A stretch of DNA of 64,000 nucleotides, taken from positions 62,188,960-62,252,959 of the forward strand of contig NC_052359.1 of the NCBI RefSeq assembly GCF_009727055.1. Direction: 5' to 3'. The notes beneath the pieces were generated by a model. The model was not told the origin of the DNA. It saw only the letters and a list, made by a program, of their open reading frames with translations, and did not search any database. Both the position numbers and the translations under genes were made by a program. Numbering within the stretch: position 1 is the stretch's first letter; every line of letters begins with the position of its first letter. Source of the stretch: Benincasa hispida (lineage: Eukaryota; Streptophyta; Magnoliopsida; Cucurbitales; Cucurbitaceae). Positions 53,653 to 64,000 of the stretch are shown here, in pieces.

Positions 53653-53699
53653 ATCTCCCCCTCTAGCCCAACACGGGGAAGACTCAATCACATCCATGA

Positions 53700-54471
53700 T
53701 CACTTGAACCTTAACTCGGCAAGCTTACTACAAAGCTCAATATTGCTTTTGGGAACTATCTTAGTTAACATATATGTACTATTCTTATCGATGTGGACTT
53801 TCTTCAGATTTAATCTCTTCTCTTCAATTACATCTCGTAGCCAATGATATCTAATGTCAATGTGTTTAGTACGAGCATGATACATTGGATTCTTGTTCAA
53901 ATCTATAGCACTCTAACTATCACAAAATATTACATACTCACCTTGCTTCAAACCAAGGAACCTTTTAAGCCATAACATTTCCTTGCTTACTTTCCACTGC
54001 TACAAAATACTCTGCCTCATTTGTGGACAATGCTATGCATTTTTGTAGCCTAGATTGCCATGAGATGGTTCCCCTAAAAATGTAAACACATACCTAAGGT
54101 AGACTTTCTTTATCATCATCACCTGCCATTTCTGCATCAGTATAGCCTTGAAGCATAGGTTTGCCACCTCCATAACACAAACTCAATGTGGAGGTGTCAC
54201 GCAAGTATTTGAAGATCCACTTAACTTCTTCCTTGTGAATCTTACCTGGATTGGATAGAAAATGACTTATTAGACTGATTGCATGTGTAATATAAGGTCT
54301 AGTACACACCATAGCATACATCAAAGAACCAACAGCAGAAGAGTAAGAAATGGATGACATAACTTCTTTCTCTTTCTTTATTGTAGAGCAAGCTATCTTA
54401 CTTAGCTTAAAGTGAGTTGCTAGTGGTGTACTAATAGGCTTAGCATGCTTCATATTTAACCTTTCCAGCAC
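53700..54471 (-). pseudogene. Copia RNase H and RT thumb
   Basis: Reads MKHAKPISTPLATHFKLSK, SYSSAVGSLMYAMVCTRPYI (the SVGSLMY-TRPDI block), LCYGGGKPMLQGYTDAEMAG (RNase H catalytic Asp in TDAEMAGD) and, in another frame after stops, HARTKHIDIRYHWLRDVIE (RNase H C-terminal block) to the end at about 53700. Confidence 0.87.
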
Positions 54472-54489
54472 CCATTCAATATACTTCTC

Positions 54490-55234
54490 CTAGGGTAACA
54501 ACAATTTTTCAACTTTCCTATCACGAGCAATCTCCATACTTAAGATTTGCTTTGCAGGACTAAAATCTTTCATGTAAAATGACTTGGACAAGTATTTCTT
54601 CAAATTTTGAATCATATATATATATATATATATATCATGTCCAACTATCAACATATCATCTACATATAAAAGAAAAATGATGAAGTTGCCTGTAGGGAAC
54701 TTTATAAAATACACACAAGAATTAGTTGTAGTTCATTTATAATCATTGCTTATCATAAACAAATCAAATTTCTTGTACCATTTCTTTAGTGCCTATCTAA
54801 GCCCATAAAGACTCTTTTTCAACTTGCAAACAAGTTTATCTTTCCCTTTTTCTTCAAATCTTTCAGGTTGCTCATTGTAGATCTCTTCATGCAAGTCACC
54901 ATGTAAAAAAAGCAGTTTTTACATTAAATTGTTCTATCTCAAGATCAAGACTTGCTCCTAATCCCAACACTATTCTAATCGATGTCATTTTGACCACTAG
55001 AGAGAAGATCATATCAAAGTCAATGTCCTTTTTCTGGTTGCATCCCTTAACCACTAATCTGGCTTTGTATCTCACTATCTTCTCACCATCCTTCTTGTAC
55101 TTGAAAACCCATTTGTTTTTCAATACTCTCTTTCCCTTTGAAGGCTTCACTAGCTTATAGGTTCTATTCTTTTCTAGAGAATTTATCTCCTCCTTCATTG
55201 CATCGAGCCACTGGTTTTTTTCATCATGAGACAA
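54490..55234 (-). pseudogene. Copia reverse transcriptase with an in-frame TA microsatellite
   Basis: The first half (55234-54896) has WLDAMKEEINSLEKNRTYKL, VLKNKWVFKYKKDGE, YKARLVVKG and IEQFNVKTAFF; the second half (54714-54490) has the catalytic FLLYVDDMLIVGHD box and IQNLKKYLSKSFYMKDF. Between HD and IQNLKK the coding sequence contains a (TA)11 run (54614-54635) that adds alternating Ile-Tyr codons without shifting the frame. A stop and frameshift separate the two halves. Confidence 0.9.
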
Positions 55235-55773
55235 AACCTCTTAATAGTTTTCTGTCTCTCTATCTTCACTAACTAGAGTGAACTCTAAGCTTGGATACCT
55301 TGTTGAAGGTTTACGTACTGTGGTGGAATTTTGAGCCTGACTATTCTCCACTTGAGGAATAAATTGCTCCCCCTCCTCATGATCTTCTCCATGAATCATT
55401 TCCTCATATGCATCTTCCTCATGAATTTCTTTGTCAGACGAAGACTCATCAAGATCATCATCATCAATATAACCTGGTACATTACCATGAGGTTAATCTC
55501 ACCAACATCATCATGCACATCATCAACATTCTCATTTTTTGGTTGAACAACCAAAGGATTATAAGTAGAATCATTAGTAGTATCAAAACACAATTCTAAA
55601 GTAGAAGTGTACTTTGTACTAAGAAAATCTACACCTTTCTCGTGCTCAAAGAATACTACATCTCTGCTTCTCATTACCTTTTTCTTTTCTAGATCGTAGA
55701 GCCTATAACCAGACTCTTCATCTCCATACCCAACAAAAACACATGGATTGGTCTTCGAATAAAGCTTTGATCT

Positions 55774-56375
55774 CTATTCCTTAGGCACATCCATGTAAGC
55801 CTTGCTCCTAAAGACTCTAAGATATAAATAAATGGGATCATGTCCCTTCCATGCTCTCTCTGGAATGTCTAAAGCAAGAGAAAATGATGGAGGTCGATTA
55901 ATCAAATACATGACACATTGCACTACTTTACCCCAAATTTTTTTTAAAAAGATCAAATATTTTAAGCATATTCCTCACCTTCTCTATAATGGTTTTGTTC
56001 ATCCTCTCAGCAATTCCATTTTGTGCCAGACACTGTCTTCTCATGTTTAATGCCATATTATGATTAATAATACTTGAACTCATTCGAAGTATACTTACCA
56101 CCATTATCAGAACATAAATACTTCAATTTTCTTTCGGTCTCCCTTTCTACTATGACATGAAAATTCCTAAAAATCTCAAATACTTGGTTTTTTGTCTTCA
56201 ACATATACACCCAAGTTCTTCGAGTAGCATCATCAATAAAAGTGACAAAATATTTATTGGTTCCAAGTAACTCCACCTTAATAGGCCCATAAATATCCGA
56301 ATGTATTAATTCCAATTTTTCTTGCCTTCTGGTGGACTTCCCAAAAAGGGAAATTCTATGTTGCTTACCTGCCAA
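55774..56375 (-). pseudogene. Copia integrase
   Basis: LELIHSDIYGPIKVELLG (first Asp), FVTFIDDATRRTWVYMLK, LKYLCSDNGGKYTSNEF (second Asp) and, in another frame at about 56010, NGIAERMNKT (catalytic Glu). All three DDE residues survive, in two frames. The C-terminal part at 55956-55774 follows in the next frame. Confidence 0.87.
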
Positions 56376-56880
56376 ACAATGATCACAAGGTCAAGAGAAA
56401 TTGTTTTATCAACATAGATAAGAGATTTACCTACAAACAATTTAATCCCCTTATCGCTCATATGCCCTAGCCTTCGATGCCAAAAATTTGGAGAATTCTT
56501 TTCTTCTACTACATTCAAATCAGAAGAACATATGCCCAAGGTACTTTTATACAAAGAGCGATACAACTCATCTCGAGCAACTAATATTGAACCCTTAGAC
56601 AATTTCCATTTACCATCACAAAAAGTATGTCGAAATCCTTCTTGATCAAGGACATTTGCAAACAATAAGTTAAGGTGTCAATCAGGAATATGGTGCAAAT
56701 TCTTTAATACAAACGTGCACTCAACACTTGTTTTTACACGAATATCACCTAACCCAACTATACTAGCTGAGCTCTTGTTTAAGCTACCAAAATCACAAGA
56801 TTGATAGTTCATGAAATACTCTCTGGGAACACTAGTATGAAGCACTTGAATCTACCACCCACTCTGTGTTTGAACTTTAT
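56306..56880 (-). pseudogene. Copia protease and GAG-pre-integrase region
   Basis: NFWHRRLGHMSDKGI is the zinc-binding GAG-pre-integrase motif. Upstream, HTSVPREYFMNYQ follows where the DSGA protease site is expected, but the site itself is lost to substitutions and a stop (W-stop-IQVLHTS). LHHIPDXHLNLLFANVLDQ matches the protease-integrase linker. Confidence 0.8.
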
Positions 56881-56899
56881 ACATGATAACACTCATTAG

Positions 56900-57742
56900 T
56901 TAGACAAATCAAGGTGACAATATGATCACTATGAGAAATAATTGTTGTAATATTTTTATCATCTTCCTCTTTTTGTGAGTCTTTCTTCTTACTCTGTTCT
57001 TTCTTCCAATGATAGAAAAACTGTTTTATATGTTCAGGCTTGTTACAGTAATGACATGTCCTAGTCTCTTTGTCTCTAGACTTGGACCTCCCTTTTGAGT
57101 TACCACGGTCTTTAGGTCCCTTACTCTTGTTTCTTCCACAATTCTTAGCAACAAGACCATGTGAATTATCAACTCCCATCTACTTTTTTCTTATCTCTTC
57201 ATTGAACATGCTTTGTTTGATAACATCCAAAGACAAAACACCTTATGGAGCAGAGTTACCAACAGTCACAACCAAGGTTTCCCAACTGTCCGGCAAAAAA
57301 CTCAACAAGAACAAAACCTACAATTCATCATTAAAATAAATCTTCATAGTAGTCAGCTTATTAATAATATCCTTAAAGTCACTCAAATGCTTTGAAACAA
57401 ACTTCCTACCCTTCAAATTCAAATTAACAAATTGCCTGATTAAAGTTTTATTATGTGCGGTCTTCCTTTCATAAAGACCTTCTAATTTCTTCTACAACTC
57501 ATATGGGTCTTACTCCTTAGACACATGGTTGAAAAAACTAATATCAACTCATTGCCTAATAGTCACCAAAGTTTTTCTTTTAACTTTCCCCAATCTTTTT
57601 CTTCCATTTTCTTTGGTTTTGCAGATTTAAAAATTGTGCCATCTGCTTTTATGGTTGTTTGAATTAGATCAAACAAATCTTTACAGTCTAACAAATCCTC
57701 CATCACCGATCTCCAGATGGAATAAGTGGTTGATGTCAGTTT
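56900..57742 (-). pseudogene. Copia gag fragment with a damaged zinc knuckle
   Basis: KLTSTTYSIWRSVMEDLLDC is the capsid N-part, cut at Lys-Leu by the LTR insertion. The nucleocapsid knuckle reads CHYCNKPEHIKQFFYHW: the fourth zinc ligand (Cys expected in HIKxFC) is Phe, so this CCHC finger could not bind zinc normally. A Lys/Ser-rich tail follows. Frameshifts lie between. Confidence 0.82.
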
Positions 57743-58147
57743 TGAAGGAAACCAATGAAGGTCTTGTGCAGAAGCGGGGATCGTTCCCATTTTAATTTTT
57801 CAAAATTACAAAAACAAAAAATTTATGCATTAGCAAACATAAATTACAGCATGCTTTTTGGGAATAAAACGACGTACCCTTGAAGTCAATTTTCTTCATG
57901 TATTCCCTTTTGACCACGATCTCATTAGTTTCTAATTCAAAATTACCAATTAGGCACCATCACTTGAGAACTCTCTAGTATTCTCTTTAGAGATTAAGAA
58001 TTCTAGCAAGAGTTGTGTGCTTTGCTTGAATTCTTGGGCTTTGCTTGAATTTCTATCCACTACAAGTAATGTTCAGAGAAATTAAGGGAAGAGAGTTGTA
58101 ACTCCCTCCCTTTAATTAAGTTCAAATAAAATTCAATTTATTTTAAA

Positions 58148-58196
58148 TAATATATATATATTAACTACCTTATTATATATATATATATACACACAC
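58148..58196. repeat. (TA)n/(CA)n microsatellites in the LTR
   Basis: Two TA runs separated by TTAACTACCTTAT, the second passing into CACACA. They lie in the AT-rich block of the LTR that begins at 57743. Confidence 0.85.
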
Positions 58197-58258
58197 TATA
58201 TGTTATATCAAATATAACACATAACCTATAGTTTTATATTATATGAAATACAATATAA

Positions 58259-60230
58259 CCTATTGATGGGTGGAAAATGGAGACTAAATATGCGTTCATG
58301 TTATGATATGCATTCGTTCTCCATGCATCGATGGTCATGCGTTGGACTAAGTAATATGCAAGATGCGCTTAAGAATATATGTGATGACCATGTGCTCCTG
58401 CCACAAGTTTTCTTACTCTCTCACCAAGTATAACGAGATCGCAAGTATCTCGGGGTGATCCAAGGTCGAACTCAGGGACTTGTAGCTAAATGTTGCGAAG
58501 TGATTTGTTTGCGGCAAAGAATAAAAGAATAATGAAGTTAAAGGACTATGCGTTACTCCTACTCCTAACTAAACAAATTAAGCAATGGAAGTATGACTAT
58601 GAGAGTTGGTAGAGACGCGACAACTATTAACTCGTAATACGATGCATGGAAAAATAGATAAAATAGTGGAGGGGATAACTTCATCGCATCATTAAGCTTG
58701 ATCGCAAGGGTAACCCCAGCCAACACAAATTATGTGATCATGCTATACACAAATATACGCATGCGATACATATGCGAAAATGTCGATAGGGCTTATGTCT
58801 AAGTCTCTACTCTTGCTTATGCAATCTAACACACATAAGACAAGATGACCGTATACCACCACATCCTATTTCTAGGGCGCATCCGCTGTGTAAATAGCAA
58901 AAGAACTTATGTCTAAGTTTCTACTTCTTGCTTATGTGATTCTAATCCGACTCTCTCAATTCTAGATTCTATCTTTAGACTAGTCTCTCAAGTATGTCCA
59001 AAGGATGAATGATGCACTCATAAGACAAGATGATCACATAAAGCATGGTCGAACATAAGATTATTCCCATCTCTAGGAACACTGCTCACTTTGCTTAGTG
59101 AGTTCCACTACTTACCCTCTCGGGCAGTTAGTCGCCGCTGATCAGCTCATAGACAAGTGTTGCTATAGCCTCACACTAAGTAAAGAGGATTTACTCACTA
59201 TACTCGCGCAACACACACCTCTGGGTGGTTTGCTGGTGGTTTGCTACATGCTTCATATGTCTATGCCGCATGATTGAGTATGTGATACTCTCACAATCTT
59301 ACTTAGTTCGTTGCAATGAAAGTAAGGGATGATAAAGAAGAAGTTAATGAAGATGGAATCGAAGGAAATAAAGAGATGCGTTGATTACAAAATGTATTAA
59401 TGTCTTAAGCCAAAATGTAATACAATACAAAGTTAGAAGAAAGATTGAGGGCTAAATGTAGGTAATCTCTTGCTTCCATCAAATGTGTGTCAAAGCTATC
59501 GGTGGTGCCATGGAAGGGTAATGGAGTAGTCTCTCTCGAGATCTATCTTCGGCAAAGCTTCGGTCGTCACTCGGAATGGGTGAAGGAATGAATAAGTCTC
59601 AAAGAATGTCTTCCCATGCTCTCATCTGTGATCACAAGGATCTCCTTAAAGGCAGAAGCTCGGATGCCTTGAATTTGGGATCTAAGGCTCTATTTATAGA
59701 GCTCAATCGCCAACAGCATTAATGGTCCCAGTATGAATCTCTACCACTAACATCGTGATGGTCCAGCTCTGAACCTCTTCCACTAATGGCACGATAGGTG
59801 AAATGTCAACATCATCTTTTCGGTACTCCAAGGGTATGCGTTCATGCTCGTTTTTGCCAACGTACTATTGCATTCCACCAACCTTGCGATCACCTTTCTA
59901 TCATGGTTATCACTTTGTAGCCGCAACATCCATGCGTTGAACGCATGCGATCAATAGCCGCAACATCCATGCGATGAACGTATGCGATCACCCTTGCGAT
60001 GTTCTGGGATTCACTGCATGCGAACGATTCCTGCGATAGCTACAAAAATAGACATTTCAACGCAGAATAATGCATAATATTGGGTTAGCGGAAATTTCCT
60101 ATGCTGATCGACACAAGCTCACTTCTCACACGAATTCTTAGTATAATCATCAGATATTTTACTTGTTAGCCCTCATAATTCTAAATAAGAGGCTCTACAA
60201 TAACTTGTATTTTTACCAATTATCACCTAT
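58259..60230 (-). mobile_element. Solo LTR (Tat/Athila-like) with an exact 5-bp target duplication
   Basis: LTR at 58264-60225 (1962 bp). Plus strand TGATGGGTGGAAAATGG ... CCAATTATCA, with CCTAT on both sides (58259-58263, 60226-60230). In minus orientation it begins TGATAATTGGTAAAAATACA. It shares ACCAAGTATAA, CGCAAGT-TCTCGG and GATCC(A/G)AGGTCGAAC blocks with the related LTR at 61132-62913. It contains a 37-bp tandem duplication (59918-59991) and ATGCG-rich sequence. No PBS or coding is attached. Confidence 0.92.
59918..59991. repeat. 37-bp tandem duplication in the nested LTR
   Basis: Two adjacent 37-bp units beginning TAGCCGCAACATCCATGCG, three or so mismatches apart. Each contains the near-palindrome TGAACGCATGCG (second copy TGAACGTATGCG). 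Confidence 0.9.
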
Positions 60231-60742
60231 AGTTTTATTTTCTCTTAACAATGCATGATATTTAATATAAATCATATTTATATTAAATTCAATCGTATGA
60301 ATCTCATCCATACAATTAATATTTAAATCATATTAAAATATTTAATTTCTCTTAAAATATTTTATATTATAATGTTCTAATACATTATATTAATTATATC
60401 ACATATAATTAATTTCCTCAATTAATTTGAACAATTCAAATTAATCTAAGAAAATAATACTCAATAAAAACACTGTTAAGCTATAGAGGGGATCTTATGG
60501 ACCTATCGATTGAAGCTCCAATTGTACTTTGATAATTAATTAAACTCTTTAATTAAATTACCCAACTTCCATTAACTTTCGATTATTCCACTAAAGACCG
60601 ACAGTTGCACTCTTCGCAGTACAGATATATTTCTGTATCCATTGGATATAACCAGTCAATAGTGCGATAACTCTTCACAAATTGCTTGTAAGTACAACTG
60701 GGTTAAAATTGCCATTTTGCCTCTATAGTTACATCTAAATCC

Positions 60743-63700
60743 TTAAGTGAATCGAATCCAAGATTTTAACGAGTAGTGGAAAATAGATCATTCCAAATTA
60801 CAATTATGATTGAACATTACAAATTATAGTCGTAAACAAAACATACAGTTATACAATCAATACAGATATTAGAGCATGAACAATCAAATAAACAAGGAGA
60901 ATGCTATGAATGTTTGTCGACTCGTCTCCACGATCTTTGCTCATGAATCTCAAACACAGCAACCTCGAACGCTCGAACAACACGACCGCAACACTGCATG
61001 AACACTTCACACTCATCCTAAACAATCGCTGATGGACGATTTTTGCATTACAACAATGGATGGATGGTACAAGCTCATGTCCCCGTTACCAGTTCCCCGG
61101 CAATGGCACCATAAACTTGTAACGCGGATTTTGATAGGTAAGATTGATGATGTTTTATGCTCGAAATGATGCGATACTACCACTAGATATGCGTTAATGA
61201 TGGACGTTCACGTAGTATGCCATGCGTTGTCACAAGTTTCCTTACGATAGAACCAAGTATAATTCCACCGCAAGTTTCTCGGTGTGATCCGAGGTCGAAC
61301 ACGGGGACTGATTTAGGTTATTATAATATGTTCATGATATATGCGACCAGGTTTTCAATCTTTAAAAATGTGTTTGTATAGGTATATAAATTGCGATAAA
61401 ATAAAGTAAAACAGTAAAGATGCGATAATAAAATGAAATACAATAATCCTAAGCTAGATGATACAAGATACAGGCTTCATGTTACAAGATGCTGGGGTCA
61501 AGGCTGGCTGTAAAAGTTGTGCAAAGACGTGGAATGCGGCGGCAAGTCTTATGAACAGAACAGAAAGACAAAGACAAAGAATATAACAATGCAAGTTCTC
61601 AATTGCGTTGAAGCTACAAATGTTGTTTCGCTCTTCTCTTGGCGTACACCTTTTAGTGATCGACCGTGCTCCCACATGTCTGTGATGAAACTGAGACTAA
61701 CGTAATGAACGCAAGGTTGCTTCCATGTCTGGAAGTACTACTCGCTTTAGTTAACGCATTCTTCTGACCTTCTCTCGATAGGTCAGAATGGCATCCACTT
61801 CTGCTCTCACAAGTGAAGATGCCGCCTAACATGCCTTAGCTAAACGAATTTTATATCTTTAACACAGATTAAGTACTTGGTTAGATCATATTGCTTATCA
61901 GGGAATTAAGAAGACATCATGAAGAAAGTGATTGACGGGTGAACGAAAATAGACAGAAAATGGTAAATGAAAGCTATCAAAACATTTAATATGTCTATTA
62001 AGTGTTTGATACATGGTGTGAATGAAAAGAAAATGAGAAAGTGAGATACAACGATGAAAGAGATAGAACAGATACAAACAAGTGGCAATGTCTTGGCACT
62101 GATTTGATGGAGATCTGCTTGCCGGATAGGATGGATTTGATGGTAGGAAGAGCTTCCCTCTTAGGCTTGCTCCACCGGTAGCAGGGATCTTTACACAGAG
62201 CTTTCAATCGAATGTCTTGCAGATTAGTTCTGAGATTCACCTCTCGGCCTTATCTCGTCTTCTTCCCGGATTTCTTCACTTAAGCACTCAGCTCAGCCTT
62301 TTTTCTCAACAGTTTTGCAGCATTTATCTGTATCCCAGAACATCCTTTTATCTGAAATCTATGGGGTATTTATAGGTGAAGATTTTTGACTCCGGCCTTG
62401 TGGTCCCCACTTGTTATGGAAATTTCGAAGATGGAGGGATATTGTTCCTTCTGTTATGCAATCAGACTGTCAAATCTACACAGCGGTTAGTTGTACACGT
62501 GTCTCAATCCTCCGCTTTTACATTGTTTAGCTGCATCTTTTGATCAGTTGCTCGTATGCAGTGTTGTTTTTATTACCGCATGCGGTTGAAACTCAGCTCG
62601 GGATCGACTGTCGCATTGCACCGTCATTAAATTAGTTGTTTCTTCATTGTTGGTTGACGGACGCAATGTGACATAAATGCGTTGATCAGTTTCTCGTTGA
62701 GCCATGACCGCAAGCGGTGACTTGGTTTTCCTGCAAAACAGAGTAAAAGTATCCTCTTCTACCATCTTGACGATGTTAGTGGGTGTAATTGCGATAATTT
62801 ATAATTTTTGTATTTCTCAGCTAATTTTCATACAATCAATGCATATTTCTTCACTTTTGGCCGCAATATCTAGATAAGGCAGCATAAATAACTTGTATTT
62901 CTACAAGTTATCAATCGCCTCGGTCACGAACTCCCAAACAACACGAACGGCCTCCACAAAACCTCGACGGTGTCGATTTGAGTAAGACACCACCAAAAAG
63001 GTTCCTTTGGTGTTCTCGGTGTGAGAATCCAGAGGGTGGGCTCTGTGTGGACTTGGAATGAGGCAGACGAAGGAGGAATGAACAATAGTGTACACGATTG
63101 GGCAAATGGGAGAAGACAAAAACTTATCGCATAGGTCGATGCCCATTCGTTTAGCTAAAGATAAGTGATCGTCTAGCAAAAGCTAAGCGATTGTTTAGCT
63201 CGTTTAGCTCAGTGTCTGTCGTCTACAAAACACTACACGATTGTTTACTTCGCTCAAGCTATCGCTTAGTAAATCGGTATTTACTTGACAAGCTTCGTGA
63301 GTTTCTTTTTGCAAGAGAGAAAACTCAAAAACAATTTTTCAACATTTTGTAAAAACTTACTAAAATTAGGAAAACAATTTTCCTTTTATCTCACTGTTAC
63401 CATGAACCATCAATAACCTCCCACTCAATTGGTTTTAGAGAAAAAGATTTAATTATCCAATAATTAATATTATTATAAATATAAATGATAACCAACTTAT
63501 CATATTATATTTATAACCTATAGTTTTAATATTTCATCTCATGAAACATATAAACCATAGTTCTTTATCTATTTCATGGTACTTAATGTAAATCTCATTT
63601 ACATCAATCCTCCACTAGATATATCTCATACATCATACTGATTATATCATATATAATCAAAATATTTCTTGTCAATTTGAACATTTTAAATCAACACCAA

Positions 63701-64000
63701 GTACTGATCCTCAACTGAATCCATTGAGCTACCAAAGGGACCTTATGAACTTGTAGCTCGAAGCTCCAACGGTACATGAATAACTGACTAAACTCTTTAG
63801 TCACGGGATCCACCATCCATTAACTGCCAGGCACTCCACTAAAGACTGACAGCTGAACTCTTCTTACCACAAATATATTATGTGTCCATCTTAACCAATC
63901 AAAAATGCGGCAACCCTTCACAGATCGCTCGTAAGTACAGCTCGTCCAATAACCATTATGTCCCTATAGTTACTTCTGACTTCTTAAGTACCACTGATCC
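60743..64000 (-). mobile_element. Second ~2 kb Copia-family LTR, inserted in the first; runs off the window
   Basis: The 3' end in minus orientation (CTTGGATTCGATTCA) is at 60748; TTAAG (60743-60747) is the likely target. No PBS follows, so it is not an intact 5' LTR. Visible parts are 60748-61029 and 62914-64000, separated by a nested element. Landmarks: hairpin GGTGTTCTCGGTGTGAGAAT (63009-63028), CGATTG/CGTTTA motifs (63090-63260), the AT-rich block and the CTAAAGACTGACAG block (63838-63851) near the right edge. Confidence 0.82.
61025..62918 (-). mobile_element. Internally deleted Tat/Athila-like gypsy element (LTR + PBS + tail)
   Basis: Insertion at 61030-62913 flanked by exact ATCGC duplications (61025-61029, 62914-62918). 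In minus orientation a full LTR (62913-61132, 1782 bp, TGATAACTTGTAG ... CTTACCTATCA) is followed by a PBS-like TGGTGCCATTGCCGGGGAAC (61111-61092), the tRNA-Asp-type site of Athila/Tat elements. About 50 bp then end in CGTCCATCA at 61030. So the whole internal region and nearly all of the 3' LTR are missing, yet the element still has perfect insertion borders. Confidence 0.85.

Larger units (their letters stand above)
52911..57742 (-). mobile_element. Tork/Tnt1-like Copia element, 3' part, truncated in gag by an LTR insertion
   Basis: Minus-strand order: gag fragment (57742-56900), protease and GAG-pre-integrase, integrase, RT, RNase H, PPT, 3' LTR (53652-52911). The 5' end of gag lies beyond an inserted ~2 kb LTR that starts at 57743. 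Coding blocks are recognisable throughout but split by stops and frameshifts. It is a lineage different from the element at 1-8018: short LTR and a Tnt1-type PPT-LTR join (GAGGGGGAGAT then TGTTGTGGGTGTC). Confidence 0.9.
57738..60747 (-). mobile_element. ~2 kb Copia-family LTR inserted in the Tork gag, visible part, holding a nested solo LTR
   Basis: Minus orientation; the 3' end TTTCCTTCA is at 57743 and the target AGTTT at 57738-57742 (the partner lies beyond the window). Visible pieces are 57743-58258 and 60231-60747. Family landmarks: GGAACGATC block, CAGCATGC (57848-57855), donor-like TTCAAGG/GTACGT (57879/57878), AT-rich block, and the ATTGGATATAACCAG and CGACAGTTGCACTC blocks (60600-60665). 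At 60747 it is interrupted by a second LTR of the same family. Confidence 0.82.

Overview
This is nuclear genomic DNA of a flowering plant, most likely a eudicot. The AT-rich intergenic sequence, the dense nests of LTR retrotransposons and some repeat styles (the GATAGAC/GTCTATC foldback repeat, the ~2 kb Copia LTR family) remind me of Cucurbitaceae, but that assignment comes from memory and was not tested. Only one gene looks intact: a four-exon, minus-strand GT31/DUF604 (Fringe-related) type II membrane glycosyltransferase at 45900-50618. Almost everything else is mobile-element DNA or gene debris.

Layout. 1-8018: a decayed Copia element (minus strand) with PBS, a ~2.5 kb leader, gag and pol. 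Its reverse transcriptase is split by a 2.2 kb solo LTR carrying a hAT-like element. 8019-13152: a foldback repeat, a ~170 bp repeat also present at 12976-13152, a gypsy-LTR-like stretch, and the right end of a CACTA element (terminus 12088) inserted in a second Copia pol fragment; near that end lies a captured piece of dihydropyrimidine dehydrogenase. 13990-17672: an LRR receptor kinase pseudogene (minus) split by a solo LTR. 17673-21516: gypsy LTR-like DNA, including a probable Tat/Athila-type LTR. 23895-34907: a two-gene PIF/Harbinger transposon (transposase plus Myb/SANT-like protein, plus strand) broken by two solo LTRs. The assembly here has two single-base gaps (28901, 30379), an unmerged 2.39 kb overlap and a misplaced 1.48 kb piece. 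35305-41172: a complete Ty3/gypsy chromovirus with 0.5 kb LTRs and a 5-bp target duplication, full of single-base indels. 41178-45560: gypsy remnants, two MITEs with clean 8-bp target duplications and a SINE-like foldback. 45900-50770: the glycosyltransferase gene. 52911-57742: the 3' part of a Tork/Tnt1-like Copia element (minus), cut in gag at 57742 by a ~2 kb-LTR insertion. That LTR contains a solo LTR and a second ~2 kb LTR, which in turn holds an internally deleted Tat/Athila-like element; the nest runs past the right edge.

Three patterns link the region. One Copia family with ~2 kb LTRs (TGTTGGG...TTCA) accounts for seven insertions plus one assembly duplicate, most of them solo LTRs with recognisable target duplications. 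Its LTRs share a splice-donor-like site near the 3' end, and the one copy with its leader has a good acceptor 4 nt before the gag start, suggesting a ~2.7 kb leader intron. Finally, three unrelated LTR families each carry arrays of a short palindromic motif (CTAAACGATCGTTTAG, AGCGTTGCAACGCT, TGAACGCATGCG types). Apparent frameshifts at 28.9-42.5 kb should be read with caution, because duplicated copies there differ mainly by homopolymer indels.
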